DNA from: Neorhodopirellula lusitana
Lineage (GTDB): Bacteria > Planctomycetota > Planctomycetia > Pirellulales > Pirellulaceae
Assembly: GCF_900182915.1 (NCBI RefSeq)
Contig: NZ_FXUG01000017.1
Span: forward strand, 113,681-177,680
Length of the DNA: 64,000 bases
Reading direction: 5' to 3'
Each line of letters begins with the position of its first letter. Position 1 is the stretch's first letter. A program made the translations under genes and the position numbers. The notes beneath the pieces are model-generated. The model did not search any database. It was given only the letters and a program-made list of their open reading frames with translations, and was not told where the DNA came from. Below are positions 38,898 through 48,866 of the stretch, one piece after another.

Positions 38898-39074
38898 ATG
38901 GTCAAAATTCACTTCAGCTTACTTGTGTTGGCACTATCCGGATTTGCAATGGTTGCAAGCGCCGGATGCAGCGAATCGGGCACGACGATGGTTAAGCCGG
39001 AGACATCAGCAGAAGAAATTCAAGCCGCTTCAGAAAAGGCTGCTGCCGAAGCTGCAAACACACCACCAAGCTGA
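38898..39074 (+). CDS. Small lipoprotein of 58 residues
   Basis: Starts ATG at 38898, with a GGAG ribosome-binding site nine bases upstream. The sequence is a lysine, a hydrophobic core (FSLLVLALSGFAMV) and a lipobox SAGC, so the Cys at about residue 20 should be lipidated after signal peptidase II cleavage. The mature part is only about 38 residues, Ala/Glu-rich and helical (EEIQAASEKAAAEAAN). It is followed by a strong terminator, which supports an independent transcript. Planctomycetes have many such small lipoproteins of unknown role. Confidence 0.8.
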   Translation: MVKIHFSLLVLALSGFAMVASAGCSESGTTMVKPETSAEEIQAASEKAAAEAANTPPS

Positions 39075-39141
39075 ACCAATTTCTCGCTGCGAAAGCATGC
39101 TTGCAACTGACCTGCCTTCTCCAACCTAGGAAAGGCAACCC

Positions 39142-39182
39142 AAATCCGAGAAGCCAGGCCTCTGGCTCCTCGGATTTTTTTT
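39142..39182 (+). terminator. Intrinsic terminator of the small lipoprotein gene
   Basis: AAATCCGAG-A-AGCCAG, GCCT loop, CTGGCT-C-CTCGGATT and a run of T. A long, nearly perfect stem 70 bases after the stop. Confidence 0.92.
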
Positions 39183-39554
39183 GGTAGCGACGCCACGCGT
39201 TCGCCAAACAGTTTTCCGGGACTCAGCACGGCTCTCGCGCCGTCACCGGGCAAACGCACCAAACCGTCGATCATCCGTCTTGATTATCAAGACGCCTCGC
39301 TGGGTCTGCATCACTCTGATGCTGACGCGATGATCCGGAAGCCCTTACTGCTGGGGTAACATCGACACAGACGCGGACCACCCTATTTGATCGCGATCAA
39401 GATCTTCGCCGGTTCGCCACGACTTCCGACGTACAGCTTGCAAGGATGGTGAGTGCAATCTGTCGCTATTCGATACATGCGGCGCAACATGATCGCAGGC
39501 GAGATCGAAAATCAACGCCCCAAAAAGTCCAGCCTTCGTTTTGCTCGCAGCCCA
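39183..39554. other. Gene-free stretch
   Basis: Between two terminators. No supported gene. Confidence 0.4.
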
Positions 39555-39592
39555 AGAAAAAACCCTGGAACGACTTGAAGTCGAACCAGGGT
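39555..39592 (-). terminator. Intrinsic terminator of the DUF1559 gene
   Basis: Read on minus: ACCCTGGT-TCGACTT, short loop, AAGTCG-TTCCAGGGT then TTTTTTCTT. It lies 30 bases after the stop of the pseudopilin-like gene. Confidence 0.88.
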
Positions 39593-39623
39593 AGGTCGTC
39601 GTGTTTCGAATAGAGATCGTTGA

Positions 39624-40919
39624 TTAGAACTCTTCGTCGATCACTTCTCCGGATGCTCGCGTTCCAAGCGATCCCCAAAGACCGTAGGGGCTTGCTGCAC
39701 CAACACCGTTTTCGCTAAGCGTACTTCCGTTGCTGACGTGCACCGCGATGTAGGGATTGGAAGCATTCTGCGTTCCCGCTTCGATGGAGTCCGTGATGAA
39801 TTTAACCGCACCGTCACCCATCAAAACATGAGCACCACCTTGGTGACGACTGCTTGTTGACATCGGACCGGCTTCAATCGTGATGTCGGAAAGCATGCAG
39901 GCGGTGGAATTTGGCGGCGTCACCGTGAAGATGCCTGTAAAGATCGGTCCGCAGTCTGCCCAGCGATACCCGCGACGATCTGACGACAGGGATCGAAGTT
40001 GACCATTGTTCTTACCTCGAGTGGTCGCAGCATTCCAGAACTGAGGTCGCGTCGCATCGATACTGCCATGGTTGGTACAAACAGTTGGATCCAGCACTGC
40101 GGAACCCGTACTTGGACCGTTGGTCGATCCACCAGTAACCCGGATAAGATCCGTACGTGTGTCCATGTCACCAAGGTCGGTAACAATTTCACCACACATG
40201 ATCGTGTTGGAAAGACCGTCAAGGGTGTCACGGAACTTCATGGAATTCCGATGGACGAACATACCTCGCTGCGAGCCACGTTGACGTTGTGCATGTGTCG
40301 AGCTTTCTTTGCCATTGGTCAATGGATTGGATCGTTCGAAGCTGAAGTACCCGTCGCCAAGCGAGCCCGCGTAATTGGTACGGCCTTGTGCGGGCAGTCC
40401 AACACCTGGATCACTGGGGCAACGAAGGGTTGCCATTTCAGTTGCCCATGGCACGTACCCATTTTGGAAACCAGGGTTAGGCCCCATCGGACTCCAAGGG
40501 CTACTCATGGAAGTGCTTGGATCATCAACAGTAGTGGTATTTTGGTTGTAAGGATTTGAGATTTGCTCCCACAACGCTTGTTGCTCGAAGAAGGGTGTCA
40601 ACCCAACCAAGAAGCTCAACCGGTACCTAGTGTATCCACCACCAGTCGTGGTGTTACCAAGACCATCAGTGTAAGCAAGGCCAGCACCGGAGTAGTTTGT
40701 TGTACCACCGCCATAGATTGGCATTTGGTTGTACGCGGAGTGGTAATTGTGAATAGCCAAGCCAAGTTGCTTAACGTTGTTACTGCAGCTCATCCGACGA
40801 GCAGCTTCACGAGCCGCCTGAACGGCTGGCAACAACAGTCCGACCAGGACTCCGATGATGGCAATCACGACTAGCAATTCAACCAACGTGAACCCACGCT
40901 TAATCTTCTTTTCAAACAT
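39624..40919 (-). CDS. DUF1559 protein with type II pseudopilin N-terminus
   Basis: About 431 residues. The ATG at 40919 gives a prepilin leader: basic FEKKIKRG, then the cleavage and methylation motif [16 protein letters not shown] with Glu at +5, and [21 protein letters not shown]. This is the hallmark of the DUF1559 family, of which planctomycetes carry dozens. The body contains [40 protein letters not shown] and [18 protein letters not shown], all standard for the family. The protein is presumably anchored in the inner membrane or assembled by a type II-like secretion or pilin system. No secretion genes are nearby. Confidence 0.93.
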   Translation of the reverse strand: MFEKKIKRGFTLVELLVVIAIIGVLVGLLLPAVQAAREAARRMSCSNNVKQLGLAIHNYHSAYNQMPIYGGGTTNYSGAGLAYTDGLGNTTTGGGYTRYRLSFLVGLTPFFEQQALWEQISNPYNQNTTTVDDPSTSMSSPWSPMGPNPGFQNGYVPWATEMATLRCPSDPGVGLPAQGRTNYAGSLGDGYFSFERSNPLTNGKESSTHAQRQRGSQRGMFVHRNSMKFRDTLDGLSNTIMCGEIVTDLGDMDTRTDLIRVTGGSTNGPSTGSAVLDPTVCTNHGSIDATRPQFWNAATTRGKNNGQLRSLSSDRRGYRWADCGPIFTGIFTVTPPNSTACMLSDITIEAGPMSTSSRHQGGAHVLMGDGAVKFITDSIEAGTQNASNPYIAVHVSNGSTLSENGVGAASPYGLWGSLGTRASGEVIDEEF

Positions 40920-41892
40920 AACTTTTCTCTGCAAAATTGAGGACAATTCGAAAGAAGCTAAAATGCTCTTTCGACACTCGAGAGATCCGAAATGTCGCTT
41001 ACTGAAACAGTACAACGTGTGGGGGCGAAGAACATTCAGCAGCGAGCCTTGACGAAAAACTTCTCAGGCGTGCAACAACTATAGAAACGATGAATTTCCT
41101 GCGATTGTACGAAAAGCCCGCCTCGACGACCTCACGCGCACAATGTGGCCCACGCCGTCATTAGCGGCCCCCAAGAGCGATTACCGTAAAGATACTCGCC
41201 GCTACGCCAGAGCGGGTTCGATCCCCCCACCGTGATCGCACCGCGGCGTTCCAGCTGAAGTTGTTAACGGGTGACCTACTACCATCCACAGTTCACACCT
41301 ACGGGCGCGGTGCACACCCGAAAGGCAAACTACTTTTTCTCAAGTTTTTTTGACGAACCAATATGTCATTTCCAACTTAAACGAGTGGTTTCCCTGCTCA
41401 ATTCGAGCGGGCCGCACATAAGATCGGTGTCAAACTGTTCGGTGTTCGCCACACTCAAGGTACGACGAGAATGGCTTAATGCGGCGATCATTGCCCACGC
41501 GGTCCGTATGACGGAAGACATCCTCGCACCACAGCACTGCGTCCTGATGAATCACCTCACCTCGAGGCTTCTGGGCAACAACCAGCGGGACGACAAGCCA
41601 GTGGTAAGTCACGATTGCCTATTAAGGCCGCTAAATCCGAAAGCTCGTGACCTGCGTTATGAAACGTTGTCGCGAGAAGTCATAGCCAGCTGCAGCACGT
41701 ACCCCGATTGCAGCACCTACGTCGCCTACACGTCTACTGAGACTCCACGTCTACTGAGTCTCCACGTCGACTGAGCCGCAAAGCGCAAGCTGCGGGTGCC
41801 GCAACAACAAACCAGTGATCGGCAACAAACGGCACGGAAGACTCGTATTGCAGCGGCACGCCACGCCACGCACGCTCGCAGCGTCACTCGCT
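40920..41892. other. Long gene-free region with a 17-bp tandem repeat
   Basis: About 970 bases. The longest frame (41271-41774, plus, GTG start) has no recognisable features and an unlikely composition. A repeat sits at 41731-41781. The region may contain decayed genes, but nothing can be named. Confidence 0.45.
41731..41781. repeat. 17-bp tandem repeat, three copies
   Basis: CGTCTACTGAGACTCCA, CGTCTACTGAGTCTCCA and CGTCGACTGAGCCGCAA follow each other without gap. Confidence 0.8.
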
Positions 41893-43131
41893 CTACTGCG
41901 TGATCTGCCACGCTCGAACAGAACGAACCAACACCTCGTCCCGCCCCGCTTTGATTAGATCGCGATTCTCCGGAGTCGCCACGTTACGTCCCAGCAACCC
42001 GGCATCGCGAGGAATCTTGTCACCGTCAGCCTTCAGAACAGTCGAACCACCACCACGTGACGCCCCTGTGTTCGCCTCCCGCGAAACGATCAAGTACATC
42101 GGTACCTGAGGAACCAACTTGCTGTCCTGAACAACAGCAACACCGTCGATCAACCAAGTCAAACGATCACGCGTCCATAGCAAGCCGACACGATGCCAAC
42201 CACGGTTGATCCCAGGCGACTGAATTAGCGTTTCACCATCGTCACGCAGTTCATTGAACGTGGTCGGTGGGTTCGTCGATCCACCAATGCACTTCATCAA
42301 CATGAACTCGTTCTTCTGGTGGTCGTTATCTAAGGTAACTGCCCCTTCACGCCGGACGCTTAACTCGTGTTCATAGATGTCAATCTCCAGTCCATTTCCT
42401 GGATCACCGTCATAGGCGACACGATCAGCAGTCGCCGGCATCAACCAAAATGAATGCCGATGCGCCAACGCCTCCATCCCTTCAAAATTGACTTCTATCT
42501 CGAAATAAGTTCCGGGACGAAAAGTGATGTTGGGCGAACGCGTGTCGGCGAAGCCTTCCCGGCCTCGCAACTCACGCTTGGAAACCAACACATCGTCTCG
42601 CTGCACCGGTACCCGCTCGCCGTTCATTTCCTTAACGGCAAAAGTGTCGATCCAAGAGGTATGCAGTTCAAAGTCTGCAAAATTGACCTCGCCGCCCTCA
42701 GCATCACTGGGATCCGGATCGACGTAAGCGTGGTTACGATCCGCATCCCCCGCGTCGCGACTGACAAAATCTGGCTGGTCGGAATCCGCAACGAACCCCC
42801 GTTGCACAAGCACGCCATCGCGAATGAACGCCGTTTGATCACGGTAGCGGTCGTACCACGCCGCGTGCCGACGCCCCTTGGATTGACGATGCTGACTCGA
42901 ATTTCCGCTTGACGCCATGTCCTCATGACGCCACAAGCCCGCTTTGGATTCCGCGTCCAACACCGCTGAATTCGAGAAATCACTGTCAAAAACCAAGCGA
43001 TACTCAACGCCCGAACCGAGACTAGGATCCGAAAAAACTGGCTGCCTCGCCTCCTCACCAAAGGCGCCCCCAACTGCAAGAACCGAAAACGCCGAAATCG
43101 CAACAAACAGGTTTCTCATATCGTTTTTCAT
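41893..43131 (-). CDS. Secreted GH16-like glycoside hydrolase/lectin-fold protein
   Basis: About 412 residues with a signal peptide (MKNDMRNLFVAISAFSVLAVGGAFG, cut near the end). The body is a jelly-roll like GH16 enzymes (laminarinases, agarases, carrageenases): FRPGTYFEIEVNFEG, HSFWLMPA, then NGLEIDIYEH. The last carries the E-x-D-x-x-E catalytic signature of the family. RGWHRVGLLWTRDRLTWLIDGV is the typical C-terminal strand pair. GH16 enzymes cut beta-1,3/1,4 bonds in algal or fungal polysaccharides, fitting a marine planctomycete. Substrate is not predictable. It has no partner genes. ATGs at 43152 and 43119 are also possible starts. Confidence 0.8.
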   Translation of the reverse strand: MKNDMRNLFVAISAFSVLAVGGAFGEEARQPVFSDPSLGSGVEYRLVFDSDFSNSAVLDAESKAGLWRHEDMASSGNSSQHRQSKGRRHAAWYDRYRDQTAFIRDGVLVQRGFVADSDQPDFVSRDAGDADRNHAYVDPDPSDAEGGEVNFADFELHTSWIDTFAVKEMNGERVPVQRDDVLVSKRELRGREGFADTRSPNITFRPGTYFEIEVNFEGMEALAHRHSFWLMPATADRVAYDGDPGNGLEIDIYEHELSVRREGAVTLDNDHQKNEFMLMKCIGGSTNPPTTFNELRDDGETLIQSPGINRGWHRVGLLWTRDRLTWLIDGVAVVQDSKLVPQVPMYLIVSREANTGASRGGGSTVLKADGDKIPRDAGLLGRNVATPENRDLIKAGRDEVLVRSVRAWQITQ

Positions 43132-43505
43132 CAAGGCAACACGAATACTCATTCACCCATTGTACCCATCACCCCAGCCATCAACGCAACTCCCCCATTC
43201 TCGTGGATCGCCGTCAAACCTCGTCCCAAACGTTGTTCGGATCATTCAATCCCCATCGCATCCTGCCACTTTCAAACACGCTCAGCGATTCGCGCCCACC
43301 ATCCCCAATCCCGAGCTTAGAATGCACAGTCCGCCTCACCGTCTCGCGAGGATGGACGCGATTGGTATTGATGCCTCTCCGAAGCGATTGCGCTCCCCGA
43401 AAATGGTGCAACCAGCCAATCCAACTTGACAGCGATTGTTCGCTTTCACGTCCATTGATGGCTTGCCAACCCGTCCTTTTGATCTCGAGACCATAGTGAA
43501 CTGAC
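43132..43505. other. Divergent intergenic region
   Basis: About 370 bases with no supported gene or structure. Confidence 0.4.
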
Positions 43506-43976
43506 ATGGGACTAGGCGAAGCTTACCTACAAGTGTTTTTCAACATCGTGCAACTGTCATTCCTGGCGACTGTAAGCTGCGTCGGGCTTGTACGGTTATT
43601 CAAGCGTCTTCGACTCATCAAGCTCTTGCTGATTGCATTCTTGACTTGGATTGTCCTAACCTACACCGGACTCCGACTCTTCCATCACGAACGTTTTGTT
43701 CAATTGCACCAGTCGCACAATACGCTAGTTCCCGAGACAGGATGCCTGACCTACGAACCAACGTTTGCAACTCTCCACGCGTCCTACACGATTTCGGCCG
43801 ATGACTTTGGCGATTGGGTATCTGCGTATCCTATCGCGATGAAAGAATACGACTCCACCTTGCAAAGAATTGATGAAGATGTCTTGGGCTTCACTCAACC
43901 CGAAGCCGCTTTTGCCACCGAGCCATCATCGAACGGTGCCCAAAAACGCGTCTACTACAAGGATGGAGTAACGTAG
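43506..43976 (+). CDS. Small membrane protein of unknown function
   Basis: A 156-residue protein with two N-terminal membrane segments (FFNIVQLSFLATVSCVGLV and LIKLLLIAFLTWIVLTYTGL) and a soluble C-terminal part of about 100 residues (TLHASYTISADDFGDWVSAYP, VLGFTQPEAAF). The family is not recognised. It lies 80 bases before the DUF2007-like gene on the same strand and may be co-transcribed with it. Composition is protein-like and the frame is intact, but there is no independent support. Confidence 0.55.
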   Translation: MGLGEAYLQVFFNIVQLSFLATVSCVGLVRLFKRLRLIKLLLIAFLTWIVLTYTGLRLFHHERFVQLHQSHNTLVPETGCLTYEPTFATLHASYTISADDFGDWVSAYPIAMKEYDSTLQRIDEDVLGFTQPEAAFATEPSSNGAQKRVYYKDGVT

Positions 43977-44059
43977 TTATCCCGGAATGTCATGTGAGTT
44001 CGAGTGTCATCAATGCACTGGCCGTCCACCAATCCCCATTCAACGTAGAGCAGCCGCAC

Positions 44060-44743
44060 ATGAAACCGAACCCCTACGAACCTCCGGCAACGCGTTCCAG
44101 CAATTCACCGGAACACTCAATGGAAAGCGACGATTGCGAGTCACTCCAGAAACCCACACTCGCATACACGGCCAACGGAAACCTGGAAGCCCACGCGGTG
44201 GTCATGTGGCTGCAGTCCAACGGAGTCCGAGCCTACGCGGTTGAAGACCAGTCCGGCGTTAGCCTGTTCGCTTTCGGAACCATTAGCCAGTTCCACAAAC
44301 CGCAAGTCTTCGTCGAAAAATCCGACATCGGCCCCGCAGGTGACCTCCTGAGACAATTCGAGGCTCGGCGTCTAAGCCGGGAAGCAAAACTCGAGAACGC
44401 TCCGCCGATCGAATCCATGTGCGATCAATGCGGGACGACCAGCGAGTTCCCGGCTTTGGAAGATGGCACGACGCAAAACTGCCCCAAGTGCAACTCCTAC
44501 ATGGACGTCGGCGAGATCGACTGGCCGGACGACTTTGACTTCACTGAAGAAGCCGAAACTGCTCCCACTGAGCTCTCACTCGATGACGCTCTGGACTCAG
44601 CCTCGCAGCTCGACAAAACGGGCGACTGGACCGATTCGATTGCAGCCTATCGTAACATCGCCGCCCGCTGGCCCGAGCACGCGGACTACGCCACCAACTG
44701 CATCGCCAGCATCCAACGCAAGATCGATGCCGCTAGCGAATGA
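44060..44743 (+). CDS. DUF2007-like protein with zinc ribbon
   Basis: About 227 residues. The ATG at 44060 is preferred because the planctomycete N-terminal motif KPNPYEPP follows. An upstream ATG at 43994 adds 22 residues. Residues about 30-95 match the DUF2007 fold (TLAYTANGNLEAHAVVMWLQ, GVRAYAVED, PQVFVEKSD). A four-Cys zinc ribbon follows, with paired CDQCG and CPKCN. The C-terminus is a helical repeat (GDWTDSIAAYRNIAARWPEH) like a tetratricopeptide unit. Function is unknown; DUF2007 is annotated as a putative signal-transducing fold. Confidence 0.75.
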   Translation: MKPNPYEPPATRSSNSPEHSMESDDCESLQKPTLAYTANGNLEAHAVVMWLQSNGVRAYAVEDQSGVSLFAFGTISQFHKPQVFVEKSDIGPAGDLLRQFEARRLSREAKLENAPPIESMCDQCGTTSEFPALEDGTTQNCPKCNSYMDVGEIDWPDDFDFTEEAETAPTELSLDDALDSASQLDKTGDWTDSIAAYRNIAARWPEHADYATNCIASIQRKIDAASE

Positions 44744-45021
44744 GCCTTCCCATCCGCGGAAAGCAATCGTCAGATGCCTCGCCGCCAAAGTAGTGGATCT
44801 TGTCAAAGCTCCTTCAGCACGAGAACCAGCCAGACATTCGCTTCGCGAGAGCAAAACAATTGTCCTCAATCGTTTGGGCACACACGATCACCCACCCCCA
44901 AAGCCATCGCGTCAATCGCGTGACAAGGAAGTCAAACCAACCTAATCTCAACCAAGTGCCAGCCCAACAATCGCCCAGTCTCGCGTATCCAACAGCAATA
45001 AAAAAACACCACCTTCACTCG
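44744..45021. other. Convergent intergenic region
   Basis: No supported feature; no strong terminator was seen for either flanking gene. Confidence 0.35.
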
Positions 45022-45618
45022 CTATGCCGCTGCCCACTCAATCAGCGTAACAGGGCGTTCCGGCGTGACGATAAAAGAGTGTGGCCGGTTCACTGAATCC
45101 GCGTCCCCATCCTCCTTAGACGCATCCGCATCAGGCAGAACCAGAAACGTGCTTACCGGTGAAGCATGCAAATGGTCATGCGACGACACACTCCGTTGCC
45201 CCGCCTTCGGTGACGGCTTTTCGAACAGCGTGCAACGCACATGCGACGGGCGTCCCTCAGGCGACTCGAACTCGAAGAACCACCAAACATGCCCCCCCTC
45301 CGTTCGTCGGCCAACCCAATGATATTGAGCGGCGACGGGAGCGGATTGCTTGGCCTTCTTCATATCGGGAAGATTGCCAAATCCAATCCGACGCTTCAGG
45401 ATCGAGATCGCCAACTTCTCAAAAGCATCGCCGTCTTCCATCAACGACTCAACGTCGCGAGCCGAAACTGAACGAATGAAGTGCTGCTCGTCAGCAGCCC
45501 GCAAACGCAACGCCACCTCGATTCGCTGCGTCTGTGCATTCCACTGAATCTCCGCGAGCGATTCTGCCGCAGGATGCAGCATCATGCTCGACAGCAAGAC
45601 CAGCATACTGCCAATCAT
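45022..45618 (-). CDS. Small secreted protein, DUF6702-like
   Basis: A 198-residue protein with a short signal-type N-terminus (GSMLVLLSSMMLHPAAES). The start resembles DUF6702 proteins, which open with a HP motif followed by EIQWNAQTQRIEVALRLRAAD, a strand-rich region. The middle has YHWVGRRTEGGHVWWFFEFESP, again typical. Its ATG overlaps the stop of the M1 peptidase gene by four bases (ATGA), so it is co-translated with the peptidase. DUF6702 genes are often next to M1-family peptidases in Bacteroidetes. Function is unknown. Confidence 0.7.
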   Translation of the reverse strand: MIGSMLVLLSSMMLHPAAESLAEIQWNAQTQRIEVALRLRAADEQHFIRSVSARDVESLMEDGDAFEKLAISILKRRIGFGNLPDMKKAKQSAPVAAQYHWVGRRTEGGHVWWFFEFESPEGRPSHVRCTLFEKPSPKAGQRSVSSHDHLHASPVSTFLVLPDADASKEDGDADSVNRPHSFIVTPERPVTLIEWAAA

Positions 45619-48335
45619 TCGTCGCTACCTTCGGTGGCCTTGGCAGCCTTCCCTTTTCGCTTCCGTTTCCCGGCCCGCTTTGATTTCCCTTTCGACTTTG
45701 CCGAAGGTGCGTCTTCCACTTCTTCATCGGCCGCAGCCTCTGAATCCATTTCGCTGACATCCGTCTTCTCGGCATCAGACTTCTCGGCGACGTCCTTCAC
45801 ATCATCGTCCTGATCGCCCGAAGCGTCACCGGAATCCTTGCCGTCTTCGTCCTTCGATTTGCCTTGGGATTCCTTCTCTTTCGATTCGTCCTCGGAATCC
45901 TCATCAGCGTCCTCGTCATCCGAATCATCTTTCGCACCGCGAGCCTTCTGCATCGCGTTCTTCTTTTTCTCGCTTTTGAACAACTTGAAACGAGTCGGCT
46001 CCAACTTCGGCGGCCAGTGGTTGTTGGCCGTATCCGTGTCAGCAATCTCGCGTTTCGGATCGATCTCCAAACGCACGATTTCCTTTTCCGTCAACAACAG
46101 CTTCTTGATCTCTCGGGAATTGTACCGCCAGATCTCAGCTGGCAGCATGATGTTCTCTTGCGTGTTATCAGCGTAGTGAACTCGCAACGGGATCGGCATC
46201 ACCAACCCACCGCGGTTCACAAACTTGATGACATAGAACTGAGTCGTTCGCTTCAACAACGCAAGCTCGTCTTCATCAAGTCGATCTAAGAACTTGCGGT
46301 ACGCCTTACGGTCCGACTCTTCGACCTTGTGCACGTCGTAGTCCGGCGAGTTGTAGAAGTCCTTCAACCCAGGCTGCCAATCGACACGGCGACGCAGGTC
46401 TTGGTTGCGTTCATCCGAAGGTGTGTCTTCTTTGGTGTCTTCCTTGCGACGAATCTCTTCGCGTTCTTCGTCAGGATCACCGCTTGAGATCACGAACAAC
46501 TCAACTGAATCAATCGCAATATCGACATGCTCGGTGCTGTAAAACCAGCCTCGCCAGAACCAATCCAGGTTGGTTCCCGACGCATCTTGCATCGTACGGA
46601 AGAAGTCCGCCGGGGTCGGCCGCTTGAACTTCCAGCGACGACAATACTCACGAAACGCAAAGTCAAAGCGTTCTCGGCCCAACACCGTTTCTCGCAAGAT
46701 GTTCAACGCCGTGGCTGGCTTGCCGTACGCATTATTGCCGAACTGCAAAATCTCGTCGCTGCCGGTCATGATCGGACGCTGGTTACCGCCTCGCATGTAC
46801 GGCACGATCTTCTCAGCCGGACCGCGGTTCGAGGGGTAATCTTCCTCCCATTCCTGTTCGGCCAGATACTGCAGGAACGTGTTAAGACCTTCGTCCATCC
46901 ACGTCCACTGACGTTCATCGCTATTAACGATCATGGGGAAAAAGTTGTGGCCAACTTCGTGGATGATCACGCTGATCAAAGCGTATTTCGTCGCCTTGCT
47001 GTACGTTCCATCGTCCTCAGGCCGCGGCCCGTTGAAACAGATCATGGGGTATTCCATCCCATGAACCGGACCATTCACGCTGATCGCAACTTCATACGGA
47101 TAGTCAAACGTGTATTGACCGTACACTTCCAAAGTGTGCGCGATCGACTCAGTCGAATACTTGCTCCACAAAGGCTCCGCTTCATTGGGATAGAACGACA
47201 TTGCGGTCACGGTACGATCACCGACCTTCACCGGCATCGCATCCCAAATGAACTTACGGCTAGCGGCCCAAGCAAAGTCGCGAACGTTTTTCGCGTCGAA
47301 TGACCAGGTCTTGGTCCCTTGGGGCTTGGTCGCTTTCTTAGACTTACCCTTCTTTGACTTGGCAGCACCTTTGGACCGGGCCGTTTCATTTGCCTTGGCT
47401 TCCTCAGGCGTGACGATGAACGTCGGCTTCTTGCTGTCATGGATCGAGTCGAGTCGCTCGATCCATTCTTCTTTCAGCACGTCGTTCGGGTTAGACAACG
47501 TTCCCGTTGCGGTTACGACCATGTCATCGGGGACCGTAATATCAACCTTGTAGTCACCAAGTTCCAACGTGAACTCGCCGCGACCTAAAAACTGATCGTG
47601 CTGCCAGCCCGTGTAGTCGGTGTAGGCGGCCACGCGAGGAAACCATTGAGCGATTTCATAAATCGTGTTGTCGTCTTCATCAAAATGCTCGTAGCCGCCA
47701 CGGCCACGAATCACCTTGGCGTCAATGATGTTGTAGCGGTAAGAGATTCCGATCGTCACCGAATCGCCGGGGGCGAGCGGCTTCGGCAAATCAACTCGCA
47801 TCATCGTGTCGACGACCAAGTAAGTCAGCTCCTTGCTGTCTTCGGCCGAAGACCCGTTGGCGGAGTCAATCAGTGAAACCGAGCCGATCTTGTAGCCACC
47901 ATCGAACGCTTGTTGGGCCAGCAACGCTTGCACGGATGCAAAGGGCGACTTACCCGACAAAGACGGAGCGGTCAGGCCCTGCACGGCGGCGGAAGCTTTG
48001 TTGAAACGGTTCTGGTCAAGCTGGAACCAGACATACGTCAACGTGTGGGGCGAATCATTGTGGTACGTAATTTGGCAATCGCCCGACAGACTCCGCTGTG
48101 AATCGTCGAGCGTGATGTCGATGTCGTAGTCTGCTCGCTGTTGCCAGTACATCGGTCCCGGAGCACCAGATGCGGTTCGGTAGACGCCCGGCGTGGGCAA
48201 CCATCGCTGGATCGGGTGAAAGGGATCGCGAGCGTCGCTGTGCTTGGAATTGGTGAGCGGCTGGGCTGAAACCGAACCTGCAAAAATGCACGTCAGCACG
48301 ACTAATCGGACGAATCGAATCACAAAACACCTCAA
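45615..48335 (-). CDS. M1-family metallopeptidase with acidic/basic C-terminal tail
   Basis: A secreted aminopeptidase-N-like enzyme of 906 residues. Signal peptide at the N-terminus (LVVLTCIFAGSVSA). The zinc site is HEVGH (459-463) with the third ligand Glu 482 in WMDEGLN, exactly 18 residues on. YPYEVAISVNGPVHGMEYPMI, just before it, is the substrate-binding GxMEN-like region. An insertion of 20 Lys/Ser residues (KGAAKSKKGKSKKATK) lies near residue 325. The last 120 residues are a run of Asp/Glu/Ser followed by a Lys/Arg cluster, which is outside the family and probably disordered. It is the first gene of an operon with the DUF6702-like gene. Confidence 0.92.
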   Translation of the reverse strand: MRCFVIRFVRLVVLTCIFAGSVSAQPLTNSKHSDARDPFHPIQRWLPTPGVYRTASGAPGPMYWQQRADYDIDITLDDSQRSLSGDCQITYHNDSPHTLTYVWFQLDQNRFNKASAAVQGLTAPSLSGKSPFASVQALLAQQAFDGGYKIGSVSLIDSANGSSAEDSKELTYLVVDTMMRVDLPKPLAPGDSVTIGISYRYNIIDAKVIRGRGGYEHFDEDDNTIYEIAQWFPRVAAYTDYTGWQHDQFLGRGEFTLELGDYKVDITVPDDMVVTATGTLSNPNDVLKEEWIERLDSIHDSKKPTFIVTPEEAKANETARSKGAAKSKKGKSKKATKPQGTKTWSFDAKNVRDFAWAASRKFIWDAMPVKVGDRTVTAMSFYPNEAEPLWSKYSTESIAHTLEVYGQYTFDYPYEVAISVNGPVHGMEYPMICFNGPRPEDDGTYSKATKYALISVIIHEVGHNFFPMIVNSDERQWTWMDEGLNTFLQYLAEQEWEEDYPSNRGPAEKIVPYMRGGNQRPIMTGSDEILQFGNNAYGKPATALNILRETVLGRERFDFAFREYCRRWKFKRPTPADFFRTMQDASGTNLDWFWRGWFYSTEHVDIAIDSVELFVISSGDPDEEREEIRRKEDTKEDTPSDERNQDLRRRVDWQPGLKDFYNSPDYDVHKVEESDRKAYRKFLDRLDEDELALLKRTTQFYVIKFVNRGGLVMPIPLRVHYADNTQENIMLPAEIWRYNSREIKKLLLTEKEIVRLEIDPKREIADTDTANNHWPPKLEPTRFKLFKSEKKKNAMQKARGAKDDSDDEDADEDSEDESKEKESQGKSKDEDGKDSGDASGDQDDDVKDVAEKSDAEKTDVSEMDSEAAADEEVEDAPSAKSKGKSKRAGKRKRKGKAAKATEGSDE

Positions 48336-48866
48336 CGCGGAGAGACACGGACGCGATCATCATAATCGCAGTTCGAGTTAATTCAGCCCCGCTGGAGCCT
48401 TACTGAAGGATCAAACACCCTGTGCCCCCTAGTGCATCGCCTTAGGGCAATTTGACTCGTGTTACGCTGCGGTTTCTCTGCATTCACTCCGCGTATTAAA
48501 TGCCTGCAAATAAGCGATTACGTCACGAACTGCCCGAACCTAGCCCCAAGCGGATCCAAGAACCTGAAAGGAACTTGAACGATTAATCGATAGAATCAGC
48601 ACAACATCACCTCCTTGCAACAAAACCTCAACGCAACGAAGCGAGCACGACTCAACACCTGTGACAACACCGGCCCGTCTCAGCCTACGGTACAATACAA
48701 GGGTGGGTAACCACTCCCCACCCGCCCCTCTCTTCCACCCCCCGGCGACCAACAACCGGCGTTCACCGACCGGCGTCCATCGACCGTCCCAGAATCCTAT
48801 TCAAGGACGTAGCGGTCACCGCAAAACTCTTCCCTGACTCATCCTTCTCTTGGGTATCTCACTTTC
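48336..48866. other. Divergent intergenic region
   Basis: About 530 bases between the M1 and NYN genes. No supported gene or structure. Confidence 0.4.

Noticed and set aside
41205..41235. tRNA-like T-arm (GCGGGTTCGATCCCCCC)
   Set aside because: The stem has a mismatch and no D-arm, anticodon arm or acceptor stem can be drawn upstream.
41271..41774. 167-codon plus frame with GTG start
   Set aside because: Composition unlike a protein, contains the 17-bp tandem repeat, no motif.
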